From Allohoeflea poritis (GTDB taxonomy: Bacteria; Pseudomonadota; Alphaproteobacteria; Rhizobiales; Rhizobiaceae): 64,000 bases of DNA. The stretch covers positions 1-64,000 of the forward strand of contig NZ_JAPJZH010000007.1 of NCBI RefSeq assembly GCF_027889715.1, written 5' to 3'. The notes under the pieces were generated by a model. That model made no database searches and was not told where the DNA came from. It worked only from the letters and a program-made list of their open reading frames with translations. Each line of letters begins with the position of its first letter. Within the stretch, counting starts at the first letter, position 1. A program made the position numbers and the translations under genes. This document shows positions 26,339 to 35,311 of the stretch, one piece after another.

Positions 26339-27409
26339 TCATTCACGAATGCGCTCGCCTGTTTCGCGGTCAAAGAGCAGCATGGTGCCGGTTGGAAAGC
26401 CCAGTTTCATCTTGTCGCCGTAAGCGGCATCGAGGCGCTGGTTGGTCACCGCCACGATCTTCTGGCTTCCGTGGTTGGCAATGATATGGGTTTCCGAGCC
26501 GGTATGCTCCACAACTTCGACCGACATCTCGACACCTTCTTGCCCAAACAAAAAATGCTCCGGACGAACACCTATGGTAACCGGCGTTCCCGAGGGACGC
26601 GAACACCAGGCCGGCGCCGTGATCTTTGCGCCGGACTGCAAGACAAGCGATCTTCCACCATCACCGTCCATGATCTCGGCTTCCATGAAATTCATGGCCG
26701 GTGAGCCGATAAAGCTGGCGACAAAGGTATTGGCGGGATCGTCGTAAAGTTTGAGCGGTGCGCCCACCTGTTCGATCTTTCCGCCGTTCAGCACCACGAT
26801 ACGGTCGGCCATGGTCATGGCCTCGACCTGATCGTGCGTCACGTAGATGGATGTGGATTTGAGCCGCTGGTGCAAAGCCCGGATTTCGGCGCGCATGGCG
26901 ACACGCAGCTTGGCATCCAGGTTGGAAAGCGGCTCGTCGAAAAGAAACACCCGCGGGCTTCTGACAATGGCGCGTCCCATCGCCACACGCTGGCGCTGTC
27001 CGCCGGAAAGCGCCTTCGGCTTGCGCTCCAGCAAATCGTTGAGCCCCAGAATGTCCGCGGCCTCGCGCACGCGCCGCTCCTTCTCCGCCTTGCTGCTGCC
27101 CGCCAGGGTCATGGAAAAGGCCATGTTCTCGGCCACGGTCATGTGCGGATAAAGCGCATAGTTCTGAAAAACCATGGCGATATCGCGCTCCTTGGGAGCC
27201 GTGTCGTTGACGACCTGACCCGCGATGGAAATCGTTCCTTCGGTGATGTCCTCAAGGCCGGCAATCATGCGCAACAATGTGGATTTGCCGCATCCGGAAG
27301 GGCCGACCAGGACGACGAACTCGCCTTCGTGGATTTCAGTCGATATGTTCTCCAGCACCTTGACCGCACCGAAGCTCTTGCTCACCGAGGACAGCGTTAC
27401 TGACGCCAT
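26339..27409 (-). CDS. Sugar ABC transporter ATP-binding protein (UgpC/MsmK type)
   Basis: 356 aa. Walker [30 protein letters not shown], signature LSGGQRQRV, Walker [16 protein letters not shown], then a C-terminal TOBE-type regulatory domain (IGVRPEHF). ATG 27409 was chosen for its GGAGAA six bases upstream. It drives the CUT1 permeases at 29.6-31.3 kb and is the last gene of the lacI-led operon. Confidence 0.93.
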   Translation of the reverse strand: MASVTLSSVSKSFGAVKVLENISTEIHEGEFVVLVGPSGCGKSTLLRMIAGLEDITEGTISIAGQVVNDTAPKERDIAMVFQNYALYPHMTVAENMAFSMTLAGSSKAEKERRVREAADILGLNDLLERKPKALSGGQRQRVAMGRAIVRSPRVFLFDEPLSNLDAKLRVAMRAEIRALHQRLKSTSIYVTHDQVEAMTMADRIVVLNGGKIEQVGAPLKLYDDPANTFVASFIGSPAMNFMEAEIMDGDGGRSLVLQSGAKITAPAWCSRPSGTPVTIGVRPEHFLFGQEGVEMSVEVVEHTGSETHIIANHGSQKIVAVTNQRLDAAYGDKMKLGFPTGTMLLFDRETGERIRE

Positions 27410-27450
27410 TGCTTTCTCCACGTCCTTTTGATTGTAACCGGGCGACGCTG

Positions 27451-29568
27451 TCAGGCGGCGGGGGATATTCTGATCCTGTCCGCCGAAACCGCGCCTTCGG
27501 TCACCAGCAGGCCCATCGCGCCGGATGCGAGCTCCGGTCCGCTGTCAATCTTGGCTTCCAGCGTCGCGCCGTTGACGGTCGCATGAACGCTCTTTCCCCT
27601 GACCGTCAGCTTGACCGGGATGGGCGTCTCGAACTCAAAATCGATCGGTCCGCTGGCCAGCGTGGTGGTCTCGTCGTCGAACTGGCGCACCAGCGCCATT
27701 TCGCCCTTGCGGTCGAGCACGACAGCATAGTAGCGCTTTCGGCCCTGCGCGCGTGCGATCACACCGGCGTTGCTGCCGGCATGAATCATGATTTCAGTAT
27801 CGACCTCGAAATCGTTCCAGTCACGCGCGCCCTGGAGGATCAAGCCCGTTCCCCGGCCATTCGACATCCGGAAACTCTGCCTGAACCGCTTTGAAAAGAA
27901 CTGGCAATCGCTGACCCAGGCGCGCCACCAGAAATCGCCATCGCCCTCGGGACGCTTGAGTTCCATCTCGGGCACGCCCGACCAGGTCATCCAGTCGACC
28001 AAAACCGTGCCGTCGGCGCGCCGGCCGGCCGCCCTTATCGTCAGTCCAACCTCGGCAATCGGCTGACCGCCGGTTTCCGGCAGCCGCCATTCGAGGACCC
28101 TTTCCGCACCCGGCGCCAGAGTTTGCGGGTCGGCTTCGATGACATCGATACCGTCGGAACTGTTGTAGATGCCGACCGCCAGCGCCACCGTTACATCGCC
28201 CTCGTTCTCCCGGCTGCCGGCAATGCGCGCCGAAAGTGTCTGGCCGGGATACACGCAAGGGCTTGCCATCAGGTCATAGGTCCGCATCTGCGTCACCTCG
28301 GGCGGCGTGAAGGTCGGCGTCATGGCAACGACCTCCAATCCGTCGGCCAGTGCCGTGTAGCGCAGGCCGAGCGCGCGTCCCTCCTGGAAACCGACATTTT
28401 CGACACGGCTCGCCTCGCAGGTTTCAACGGACTGTTTGATCGCGAAGCCCTGTGTTGAACCCGGAAGGGAGAAATGGAAGCGCGCGCCCTGTTTGGGCGC
28501 GTCATAGGCCGGCGCGCCGGCCAGCGCCGCGCCGAGATTAGCCAGATAGTAGGATGTGCGCACCGCATCGGTGATCGCGTTGCCGCCATCCGCGGAGGAA
28601 ATCAGCATCCGGTCCGAGATCGGCCCGCGCCAATCCGGGCCGTTTTCAATACCCTCCAGCCCCAGCATTATTCCCTGCAGGCAGCCCAGGTTTCCGGCGT
28701 TGCAGTCCGTGTCCCAGCCGCTGGTGTTGACGATCATCTGTCCGCGATGAAAGTCATCCGGCGCGTGAAGAAGCGCCATGACCATCAGCGCATGATTGGG
28801 GACCACATGGCAGTTGCCCGGATATTTGTCATAGCCGTAACTGTCCTCGATCTTCTGGCGCGTCTGGGTCCAATCGTTGGCCTCAGCCGCCCAGCGGCGG
28901 ATATCCCCGATCAGGCGTGAAATCAGGCAATCGGAGGGTATGACCGAAAGTCCCGTGTCCAGCAGGTGATCGACATCACGGGAATTGAAGGCCTCTGCCT
29001 CCATCGCGGCCCAGAGCATCGCCGCATGGACGGATTCGCCGTCATGGCTCACCTTACCGGCCTGCTCCGCCAGACGGGCAGCCACCTCCGGCCGGCCCGG
29101 CGCGACCAGAGCCCATCCGTCGATGAAAATCTGCGCACCGATCTGCTCGGCCACCGTGGCCCCGTTCGTCTCGATCGATCCGCTCGCCGGGGCAGGCATG
29201 CCCTTGTCCAGATTGAGCCAGGCCGTATGTTCGGTGGAGTTGCCGGCCCCGCCCCACCAAAGGATCGAGCGTTCCTCGACAATGTAGTTGAGCCAGACCT
29301 TGCCGATTTCCTCTGCAGACAGGTCCTCCGACAAACGATGATCCTCGAGGGCGCGGACGAATGTAAAGGTGCCCGCAACGTCATCGTCCGTGATCACCAG
29401 GGGATCGCCGAGCCGCTCGTGCACATAATACCGGATTGGCCCCAGTTCACGCATGATGCGCTGATAGGTCCAACCTTCGAAGGGACGACCGAGGTAAACG
29501 CCGATCAGCTTTCCCAACACGCCGGCATAGACGCGCTCAAGATAGTCAGGTGGAAGTTTGTTGCTCAT
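27451..29568 (-). CDS. ADP-ribosylglycohydrolase-fold protein with C-terminal beta domain
   Basis: 705 aa. Residues about 8-345 are the all-helical DraG/ARH fold with two metal sites: TDDD at 60-63 and GWDTDCNAG at 284-292. From about 370 on, beta-rich domains follow; the last (about 540-705) looks like a concanavalin-type carbohydrate-binding sandwich. No signal peptide, so cytosolic. Embedded between sugar permease and ATPase genes, it probably cleaves an N- or O-glycosidic bond in the imported ribosyl- or sugar-containing compound rather than ADP-ribosylated protein. Confidence 0.85.
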   Translation of the reverse strand: MSNKLPPDYLERVYAGVLGKLIGVYLGRPFEGWTYQRIMRELGPIRYYVHERLGDPLVITDDDVAGTFTFVRALEDHRLSEDLSAEEIGKVWLNYIVEERSILWWGGAGNSTEHTAWLNLDKGMPAPASGSIETNGATVAEQIGAQIFIDGWALVAPGRPEVAARLAEQAGKVSHDGESVHAAMLWAAMEAEAFNSRDVDHLLDTGLSVIPSDCLISRLIGDIRRWAAEANDWTQTRQKIEDSYGYDKYPGNCHVVPNHALMVMALLHAPDDFHRGQMIVNTSGWDTDCNAGNLGCLQGIMLGLEGIENGPDWRGPISDRMLISSADGGNAITDAVRTSYYLANLGAALAGAPAYDAPKQGARFHFSLPGSTQGFAIKQSVETCEASRVENVGFQEGRALGLRYTALADGLEVVAMTPTFTPPEVTQMRTYDLMASPCVYPGQTLSARIAGSRENEGDVTVALAVGIYNSSDGIDVIEADPQTLAPGAERVLEWRLPETGGQPIAEVGLTIRAAGRRADGTVLVDWMTWSGVPEMELKRPEGDGDFWWRAWVSDCQFFSKRFRQSFRMSNGRGTGLILQGARDWNDFEVDTEIMIHAGSNAGVIARAQGRKRYYAVVLDRKGEMALVRQFDDETTTLASGPIDFEFETPIPVKLTVRGKSVHATVNGATLEAKIDSGPELASGAMGLLVTEGAVSADRIRISPAA

Positions 29569-29586
29569 TTGGTTGTGGACCTCTCG

Positions 29587-30420
29587 TTAACCTTTGACGG
29601 AGCCGCCGGTCATGCCTTCGATGAACCTGCGCTGCAGGAATATGAACAGGGCGACGACGGGAAGGACGACAATCGTGGCGCCGGCCATGAGCTGGCCCCA
29701 GTCCGTTGTGTACTGACCCGAAAACAGGAAGAACGAGACGATCGCAGTCATGCTCCCCTGCCCCTGAAGGAATGTCGTTGCGATCAGAAATTCGTTCCAG
29801 GTGTTCAGCCCGACGATCAGGGCGACGGTCAGGATGCCCGGCCAGACGATCGGCAACATGACGCGGGTGAACACCTGCCAGTGGGTCGCGCCGTCGATCA
29901 GCGCCGCCTCTTCCAGTTCTTTCGGCACGGCAAGAAAATATGTCCGAAGCAGCATGATCGAAAACGGGCTGAAGATCGCGCAATAGATCACCGACACTGC
30001 AAAGACATTGTCGATAAGCCCAAGCCGGGCGAAGCCGAAGTAAAGCGGAAACAGGAACAATTGAATCGGCGCGGTGGTCGTTGCCAGCAGATAGCCCGTG
30101 ACCAGTCGCCACGACTTGATCTTCTTGCGCGCCAGAACGTAGGCCGTCATAGAGCCGGACCCGCAGACCAGGATGATGGTCATCACGGTCAAAATGGCCG
30201 AATTCAGAAACGCCGTACTGAAATTCCCGTCCCGCCAGGCCCGCGTGTAGTTGTCCCAGCGAATTTCTTCCGGAACTGCCAGCGGGCTGCGAATGACCTC
30301 CGGCGCTGCTTTCAGCGAATTCAGCAGCATGAGCGCGATGGGAAACAGCGTAATGAATGCCGCCATGCCCAGGACCACATAGGTCAGGGTCAGTGTCGTC
30401 CGGTTGTCAGCGCCGTTCAT
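29587..30420 (-). CDS. Carbohydrate ABC permease (MalG/CUT1 type)
   Basis: 277 aa, six hydrophobic segments. EAA loop near residue 170 (EEAALIDGATHWQVFTRVML) that docks with the ATPase. Overlaps the preceding permease gene by 4 bp and ends 19 bp before the ARH-fold gene. Confidence 0.93.
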   Translation of the reverse strand: MNGADNRTTLTLTYVVLGMAAFITLFPIALMLLNSLKAAPEVIRSPLAVPEEIRWDNYTRAWRDGNFSTAFLNSAILTVMTIILVCGSGSMTAYVLARKKIKSWRLVTGYLLATTTAPIQLFLFPLYFGFARLGLIDNVFAVSVIYCAIFSPFSIMLLRTYFLAVPKELEEAALIDGATHWQVFTRVMLPIVWPGILTVALIVGLNTWNEFLIATTFLQGQGSMTAIVSFFLFSGQYTTDWGQLMAGATIVVLPVVALFIFLQRRFIEGMTGGSVKG

Positions 30421-31262
30421 AGGTCACCGTCCTTGGCCTGCGCCCGAATGTAGAAGAATGTCGCCACCAGGCCGAATAGGCTGATGACAAGAGCTGTTGC
30501 AGCGGCCTTGCCCACATTCAGATCATAGAAGGCAAGGCGATAGGCCATTGTGGAAAGCACTTCGCTGGAATAGGCGGGACCGCCCCGGGTCATGATAAAG
30601 ACAAAGTCAAACACCAGGAACGACCAGATCACCGTCATGATCATCATCAGCATGATCGTCGACTTGATTCCGGGCAGAAGCACATAGCGCAGCATCTGGA
30701 AGAATGTTGCACCTTCCAGCCGCGCCGCCTCGATTTGCTCCGCGGGAACCTGGCGCAGCGCAGCGAAGAAAATCACCGCGAGAAAGCCCCACCAGTGCCA
30801 AAGATCGACCGCCGCGACGCCATAGAGCGACGTGGCCGTCTTCGTCAGCGGATTGGTGAGATGAATGCCGAACTGCTCCAGCCAACCGAAAATGCCGCTG
30901 ACCGGATTGAAAATCATGCCCTGCCATACCCTGGCCGTGATGACCGTGGCGATGATGATCGGCAGGAAAAAGATCACTTGAAGCAGGATCCGGCCCCTGC
31001 TTATGAGAAGCAGCATCGACGCGACCAACAGCGCGAATCCGATCGGAATCGTCAGAAAAATCGCCGTCCAGATGATGTTGTTCGTAAGCGCCCGCCAGAA
31101 GACACGATCGCCGGCCAATGCCTGAAAATTGTCAAATCCGACGAAGACCGGCTGACTTATGCCGTCCCACCGAAAGAAAGCCAGCGCAATCGTCAGGATT
31201 GCCGGCAAGAGAATGATCGACAGGTTGATTGCAAGCGTCGGGATCAGATAGAGCCGATGCAT
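30417..31262 (-). CDS. Carbohydrate ABC permease (MalF/UgpA type)
   Basis: 281 aa, six hydrophobic segments beginning LIPTLAINLSIILLPAILTI. EAA loop IEAARLEGATFFQMLRYVLL (about 177-196). Partner of the MalG-like permease. The 74-bp gap ahead of it carries a 20-bp perfect palindrome. Confidence 0.93.
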   Translation of the reverse strand: MHRLYLIPTLAINLSIILLPAILTIALAFFRWDGISQPVFVGFDNFQALAGDRVFWRALTNNIIWTAIFLTIPIGFALLVASMLLLISRGRILLQVIFFLPIIIATVITARVWQGMIFNPVSGIFGWLEQFGIHLTNPLTKTATSLYGVAAVDLWHWWGFLAVIFFAALRQVPAEQIEAARLEGATFFQMLRYVLLPGIKSTIMLMMIMTVIWSFLVFDFVFIMTRGGPAYSSEVLSTMAYRLAFYDLNVGKAAATALVISLFGLVATFFYIRAQAKDGDL

Positions 31263-31290
31263 GGATTATCTCCAGTGGGCAAGGGAGACA

Positions 31291-31310
31291 GAGCGGCGGG
31301 CCCGCCGCTC
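31291..31310 (-). other. 20-bp perfect palindrome between SBP and permease genes
   Basis: GAGCGGCGGGCCCGCCGCTC is perfectly self-complementary, 26 bp after the SBP stop. In RNA it folds into a strong GC hairpin, likely to protect SBP mRNA from 3' decay and to lower permease expression. Confidence 0.6.
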
Positions 31311-31336
31311 CGTTCGTTCGCTGGAATGCCGGGTTA

Positions 31337-32644
31337 TCAGCGGGCCGGTATCGCAGGCACCTTGCCTTCGGCCAGTTCGGACTGGAACGTCTCGTCGATC
31401 TGGGCCAGATAGTCTTCCACCGACACGTTGCCGAACCAGACCTCCTCGATACCCTGGATCACGAAATTCGCAGTGGCCGGGGGCAAAAAGGTCCAGGTTG
31501 TGTAGCCATACTGGTTCTTGTCCACGGCCGAGGCCAGGTCGGACATGGCTTCACCATATTGCGGAATCTTTCCTTCCGAAATCGAGACCGCACTGAGATC
31601 CCGGAGCGGCGTGTTCCATTCGCCCTTCCAGACTGAATTCATCGCACCGTAGAAGGTGTCGCCGAAAATATAGTCGATGACGGCTGCCGCCCCGTCAGCC
31701 GCATCGGAATTGGCGGCGATGGAAAAGGTGGAGCCGATGCCAAGCGGATAGATCGGCGCAGGCAGCCCATCCGCACTCGGGAAACCGATGAAGGCGATTT
31801 CATCCTCCCGGCCGTCAAAATAGGTCGGGACCCACTGAAAACTCCAGGTGCCGGTCGGCGCCATGGCCGCCCTGCCGTCGGAAATGGTGGCAAAGGCCTG
31901 CTCGGTGGTCAGCGAAAGATAGTCAGGTCCGAAATATCCCTTGTCCCACCATTCCTTGAGCTTCGATATCGCATCCACAAATGGCTGCGACGTCCAGGGA
32001 ATCTCGCCTTTGAGCGCCTTGTAGGTGTTCTCAGGGCCGGCAATGGAGTTCCACACCAGCGAGACATACCATTCATTTGTTCCCTGCCAGCTTGCGTTTC
32101 CGGCAGCGAACGGAACGATTCCCTTGGCGATCATCTCATCGGCCAGGGTCTCCATCTCCGAAATGGTCGTGGGGGCTTGCCAGCCATTATCGGCGAACAT
32201 CTTCGTGTTGTAGAACAGACCCAGCGTTTCGTAGGTTTTCGGCAGGGCGTAAAGCTTGCCGTCATATCTTCCGAGTTCCAGAAAAACCGGCAGAAGACGA
32301 TCGTTCCATCCGTATTTCTCGGCATAGCCGTCGAGCGCCATAAGCTGGCCGGCCTGGGCCATGGACGCCACGAAAGCCGGCCCCGGAGTCATGACCACAT
32401 CCGGACCGCGGCCCGAGAGCATGGCGATACGCAACTGCTTGTCCAGTTCGCTGCCGCGATAATCGATGACAACTTTTGCATCCGGGTTCGATGCCTCAAA
32501 AGGCTGAACCAGGATTTCATCCAGCGCCCGGCGCTGCTCGGGGTTGGCGTTTTCGTACCACCAGCTGATTTCCTCGCCGGCGGCCGGCAGCGTTGCTGAA
32601 AATCCCAACGCGATCGCGGCTGTCAATATTTTTGCAGGTCTCAT
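31337..32644 (-). CDS. Extracellular sugar-binding protein, family 1
   Basis: 435 aa with a signal peptide (about 1-23, ending PAAG-EE). SBP_bac_1 features: SWWYENANPEQRRALDEILV, GRGPDVVMTPGP, LYALPKTYETLGLFYN and GRAAMAPTGTW. CGGAGGAAA precedes ATG. It is the receptor of the CUT1 transporter. The sugar is unknown; the ARH-fold enzyme in the operon hints at a ribosyl or glycosylamine compound. Confidence 0.92.
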   Translation of the reverse strand: MRPAKILTAAIALGFSATLPAAGEEISWWYENANPEQRRALDEILVQPFEASNPDAKVVIDYRGSELDKQLRIAMLSGRGPDVVMTPGPAFVASMAQAGQLMALDGYAEKYGWNDRLLPVFLELGRYDGKLYALPKTYETLGLFYNTKMFADNGWQAPTTISEMETLADEMIAKGIVPFAAGNASWQGTNEWYVSLVWNSIAGPENTYKALKGEIPWTSQPFVDAISKLKEWWDKGYFGPDYLSLTTEQAFATISDGRAAMAPTGTWSFQWVPTYFDGREDEIAFIGFPSADGLPAPIYPLGIGSTFSIAANSDAADGAAAVIDYIFGDTFYGAMNSVWKGEWNTPLRDLSAVSISEGKIPQYGEAMSDLASAVDKNQYGYTTWTFLPPATANFVIQGIEEVWFGNVSVEDYLAQIDETFQSELAEGKVPAIPAR

Positions 32645-32661
32645 TTGTTTCCTCCGTTTTG

Positions 32662-32680
32662 GTCTCGTCTGATGCGAGAC
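32662..32680 (-). other. Stem-loop between lacI and SBP genes
   Basis: GTCTCG-TCTGATG-CGAGAC, a 6-bp stem in the 51-bp spacer between the lacI stop and the SBP start. Could be an RNA processing or attenuating hairpin, or a repressor half-site pair. Confidence 0.35.
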
Positions 32681-32695
32681 GTTCCTGTTGAAACT

Positions 32696-33694
32696 TCACG
32701 TCGAGCTGCGCTCGACAATTCTGTAAGCCAGTTCGTGGGCCGTGCCCGGCCCATCCTCTCCCCCGTCCAGTCTCGACAGGAGGCACTGGGCCGCCCGCCT
32801 GCCGATTTCGGCTTGCGGCTGTGACACGGTGGTAAGGGGCGGATAGGCCAGCGATGCCACGGGAATGTCATCGAACCCGATGACTGCGACCTCATCGGGC
32901 ACCCGCACGCCGTTCGAGTGCAGCGCGTGCAGCGCACCGATGGCCATGTAATCGTTGACCGCGAATATGGCGCGAGGCCGGTCGCTGCCGCCGATCAGTT
33001 CGCATGCCGCGGCAAAACCACCTTCCTCATTGAGTGATTTGGCCATTGCGGTCTCGATCTTCGCACCGCGGCTTTTGGCCCTGCCCTCGAATCCACGCAC
33101 CCGAACGGCACTGGGCTCCCCGGGACCCGATACGATCCCGAGCGATTCATAGCCCTTGTCCAACAAAAAATCGGCGGCAGCGATCGATGCCGCGTGGTTG
33201 TCGACATAGATATTGTCGATCGGGAGCGCGCCACCAACCTTTTTCGATATCTCGATCCTGGAAATTGAGATGCCGCCATCGATCAGCGGAAGAAAATCCG
33301 GAACCCGCAAATAGAAAAAGGCGCCGATGACACCGTCGACCCGGCCGGCCTGCGCCCAGTCGATGAAGCGACGCTCCCGGTCGGGCGAACCTTCACTGTC
33401 ATAGATCACAATGTCGTAGTCATGGGCCTCCACAACCTCCCGCACACCGCGAATGAGCGACGGATAGAAGGGGTTGGTCAGGTCCGGCACGACACAACCG
33501 ATGGTCAGCGTACGGCCGCTTTTCAATGCCTGGGCGGCACGGTTCGCACGGTATCCCAAGGCCCTCGCCGCGGCTTCGACGGCATCGACCGTCTGCGGCG
33601 ACAGTGTCTTGCGGCCCTCCGGGCTGAGCGCCAGTGAAACGGCAGCCTGGGAGACCTTAGCCAGTTCTGCAACCTGTTTTTGCGTGACGGCCAT
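32696..33694 (-). CDS. LacI family transcriptional regulator
   Basis: 332 aa. N-terminal HTH (TQKQVAELAKVSQAAVSLAL) with hinge helix ANRAAQALKSG, then a sugar-binding domain starting LTIGCVVPDLTNPFYPSLIR. ATG 33694 gives the standard family length; the longer frame from TTG 33727 would run into the operator palindrome 33713-33728 and is rejected. First gene of the CUT1 operon, so it probably represses itself and the transporter until the sugar binds. Confidence 0.92.
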   Translation of the reverse strand: MAVTQKQVAELAKVSQAAVSLALSPEGRKTLSPQTVDAVEAAARALGYRANRAAQALKSGRTLTIGCVVPDLTNPFYPSLIRGVREVVEAHDYDIVIYDSEGSPDRERRFIDWAQAGRVDGVIGAFFYLRVPDFLPLIDGGISISRIEISKKVGGALPIDNIYVDNHAASIAAADFLLDKGYESLGIVSGPGEPSAVRVRGFEGRAKSRGAKIETAMAKSLNEEGGFAAACELIGGSDRPRAIFAVNDYMAIGALHALHSNGVRVPDEVAVIGFDDIPVASLAYPPLTTVSQPQAEIGRRAAQCLLSRLDGGEDGPGTAHELAYRIVERSST

Positions 33695-33712
33695 GCGACG
33701 CACCTGGTTTGA

Positions 33713-33728
33713 ATTGATACGTATCAAT
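33713..33728. promoter_or_regulatory. LacI-type operator palindrome
   Basis: ATTGATAC|GTATCAAT is a perfect 16-bp palindrome with a central CG, 18 bp upstream of the LacI start, the layout expected of an autoregulating LacI-family operator. Confidence 0.7.
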
Positions 33729-33834
33729 AGATAATTAATACGAATAAGTAAAGCGATAAACTGAGAGAGCGCAGAGAATCAATCTTGCAAGCGGTTAGCG
33801 ATCGCCGGGATTGAAGGAGGTTACACGGCCGCGC

Positions 33835-33975
33835 TCAAACGCGAAAAACACAAGGTTGGCAAGGAGAAAATCGCAATCGACAGGATGTTTCCGCCAACCG
33901 GTCAACAGCCGCTTGCGGACCGTAGAAATCCAATGGCGCGCCGCAGCGTGGACACCGCGCGACAACAGCGCTCAT
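33835..33975 (-). CDS. Possible small cysteine-rich ORF (doubtful)
   Basis: 46 codons in the 316-bp gap between lacI (start 33694) and lysR (end 34011). The peptide has two CxxC pairs (CPRCG near residue 8 and CQPC near 39), like a zinc ribbon. No ribosome binding site is visible and the composition is not compelling, so this may be chance. Apart from the operator at 33713, nothing else is seen in the gap. Confidence 0.2.
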   Translation of the reverse strand: MSAVVARCPRCGAPLDFYGPQAAVDRLAETSCRLRFSPCQPCVFRV

Positions 33976-34010
33976 AGCAATACGAGCGGCGAATACCCGG
34001 TGCCTGGGGT

Positions 34011-34937
34011 TCAGTCCCGACCGGAGCCGAATGACTGGTCGGAGCTGAGGGCCAGGTGCATGAAGTCGATGAAAGCGCGGGTTGCCGGGCTCAGCTCCGC
34101 CCCGTTTGACCACGCCAGGCCGACATCCATGGTGGGAACGGGGTCCGCAACCGGCATGACCTCGACGCGGCGCCCTTCCAGCGACCAGGGCCTGTAGACC
34201 ATGTCCGACAGGATGGCGATACCCATGGCGTTGGCGACCATGGAACGTACCGCCTCCACCGACGAGGTGCGGAAGATGACCTTGGGGCGGTAGGGGCTGC
34301 GGTTCCAGTAGCGCTGCGCCGTATTGCTGGCCTCGTCGACCGTCAGCATGATGTAGGGCTCGCCGGCAACGTCCTGCAGAGAAACGCTCGGGCGCTCCAG
34401 AAAGCGGTGCTGCGCATCGAGCCACAGGCGCCGCCGCGACCGCAGCAATGTGTCGTAGGAGATGTCCTCCTGGTTGATGATGTTCGATGTCAGCATGACC
34501 GCCAGATCGAAGGTTCCCGCTGTCAGTCCCTCCTCGATATCGGGACGGTCCGCCTCGCTCATCCGCACTTCCACATTGGGAAAGCCGCGCGTGAACCGCG
34601 CCAGGTGCGAGGGCAGGAAGTAGCCGAGAACCGTGTAGCTGACGGCGAGCTTCACATGGCCGCGCACATCGTCGCGGATGCGCCGCGGCAGACGCACCGC
34701 CTCGTCGACCGTCGCAACGATATGTCGGGCGTGGTCGAGAAACAGGTTTCCCTCATAGGTCAGGCTGACGCCGCCGGAATGGCGCTCGAACAACGGCGCG
34801 CCGATGGATTCCTCAAGCGATTTGATGGCGGCGGTCACGGCCGACTGGGATACGTTGATGTCCATTGCGGCGCGTGAAACCTGCCCCGCATTGGCCGCGG
34901 CGATGAAATAGCGGATCTGCTTGAGTGAAATATCCAT
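34011..34937 (-). CDS. LysR family transcriptional regulator
   Basis: 308 aa. HTH at about 3-60 (IRYFIAAANAGQVSRAAMDI, VSQSAVTAAIKSLEESIGAP), then the two-lobed effector domain (VKLAVSYTVLGYFLPSHLAR onward). Divergent from the TorT-like/CUT2/pxp operon across a 374-bp gap, so it is the probable activator of that operon. The effector is likely the lactam or amide substrate, or an intermediate. Confidence 0.92.
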   Translation of the reverse strand: MDISLKQIRYFIAAANAGQVSRAAMDINVSQSAVTAAIKSLEESIGAPLFERHSGGVSLTYEGNLFLDHARHIVATVDEAVRLPRRIRDDVRGHVKLAVSYTVLGYFLPSHLARFTRGFPNVEVRMSEADRPDIEEGLTAGTFDLAVMLTSNIINQEDISYDTLLRSRRRLWLDAQHRFLERPSVSLQDVAGEPYIMLTVDEASNTAQRYWNRSPYRPKVIFRTSSVEAVRSMVANAMGIAILSDMVYRPWSLEGRRVEVMPVADPVPTMDVGLAWSNGAELSPATRAFIDFMHLALSSDQSFGSGRD

Positions 34938-35311
34938 CTTGATTTCCGATTCGACTTACCAACTGAATCAATAATCTCGGAAACCGGCATGCCCGATATT
35001 GTCGACAACGGAGCGGCTTCCTATCGAAACGGACACAATGCCCACTCGATCTAAATATTGATTTTACTGAATAATCTTCTACCCACTTTGCGTTCGATAC
35101 CGGATAAGGATGAAATTTTGCCCATGTGGTTCAAAATTCATCCTGAATCTGTTTTTCCGATTTTATACAGTTCAAATTCATATTTTACAATAATACCGAT
35201 CCGGTCCAACCTAATTGCCGCCAATGGGAGCGGATGGCGTCCTCGGACAACCGCACCGGCCAAGACGACCGGACGGCCAAACATCCGCCACGGATTTCGG
35301 GAGCACACGGA
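34938..35311. promoter_or_regulatory. Divergent promoter region with large inverted repeat
   Basis: 374-bp A+T-rich gap with no credible gene. GGATGAAATTTTG (35108-35120) and CAAAATTCATCC (35132-35143) form a 12-bp stem with one bulged A and an 11-nt loop. ATTCA-TCC-TGAAT (35136-35148) overlaps its right arm and a T run (GTTTTT) follows. It may be the LysR operator, an attenuator, or both. Confidence 0.5.

Noticed and set aside
28966-30453. Long plus-strand open frame (495 codons) over the ARH-fold and permease genes
   Set aside because: It is rich in Asp/Gln/His/Arg repeats typical of the antisense of high-GC coding DNA, and it lies opposite clearly homologous genes.
32696-33727. LacI start at TTG 33727
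   Set aside because: It would place the operator palindrome within the coding region; ATG 33694 gives the normal family length.
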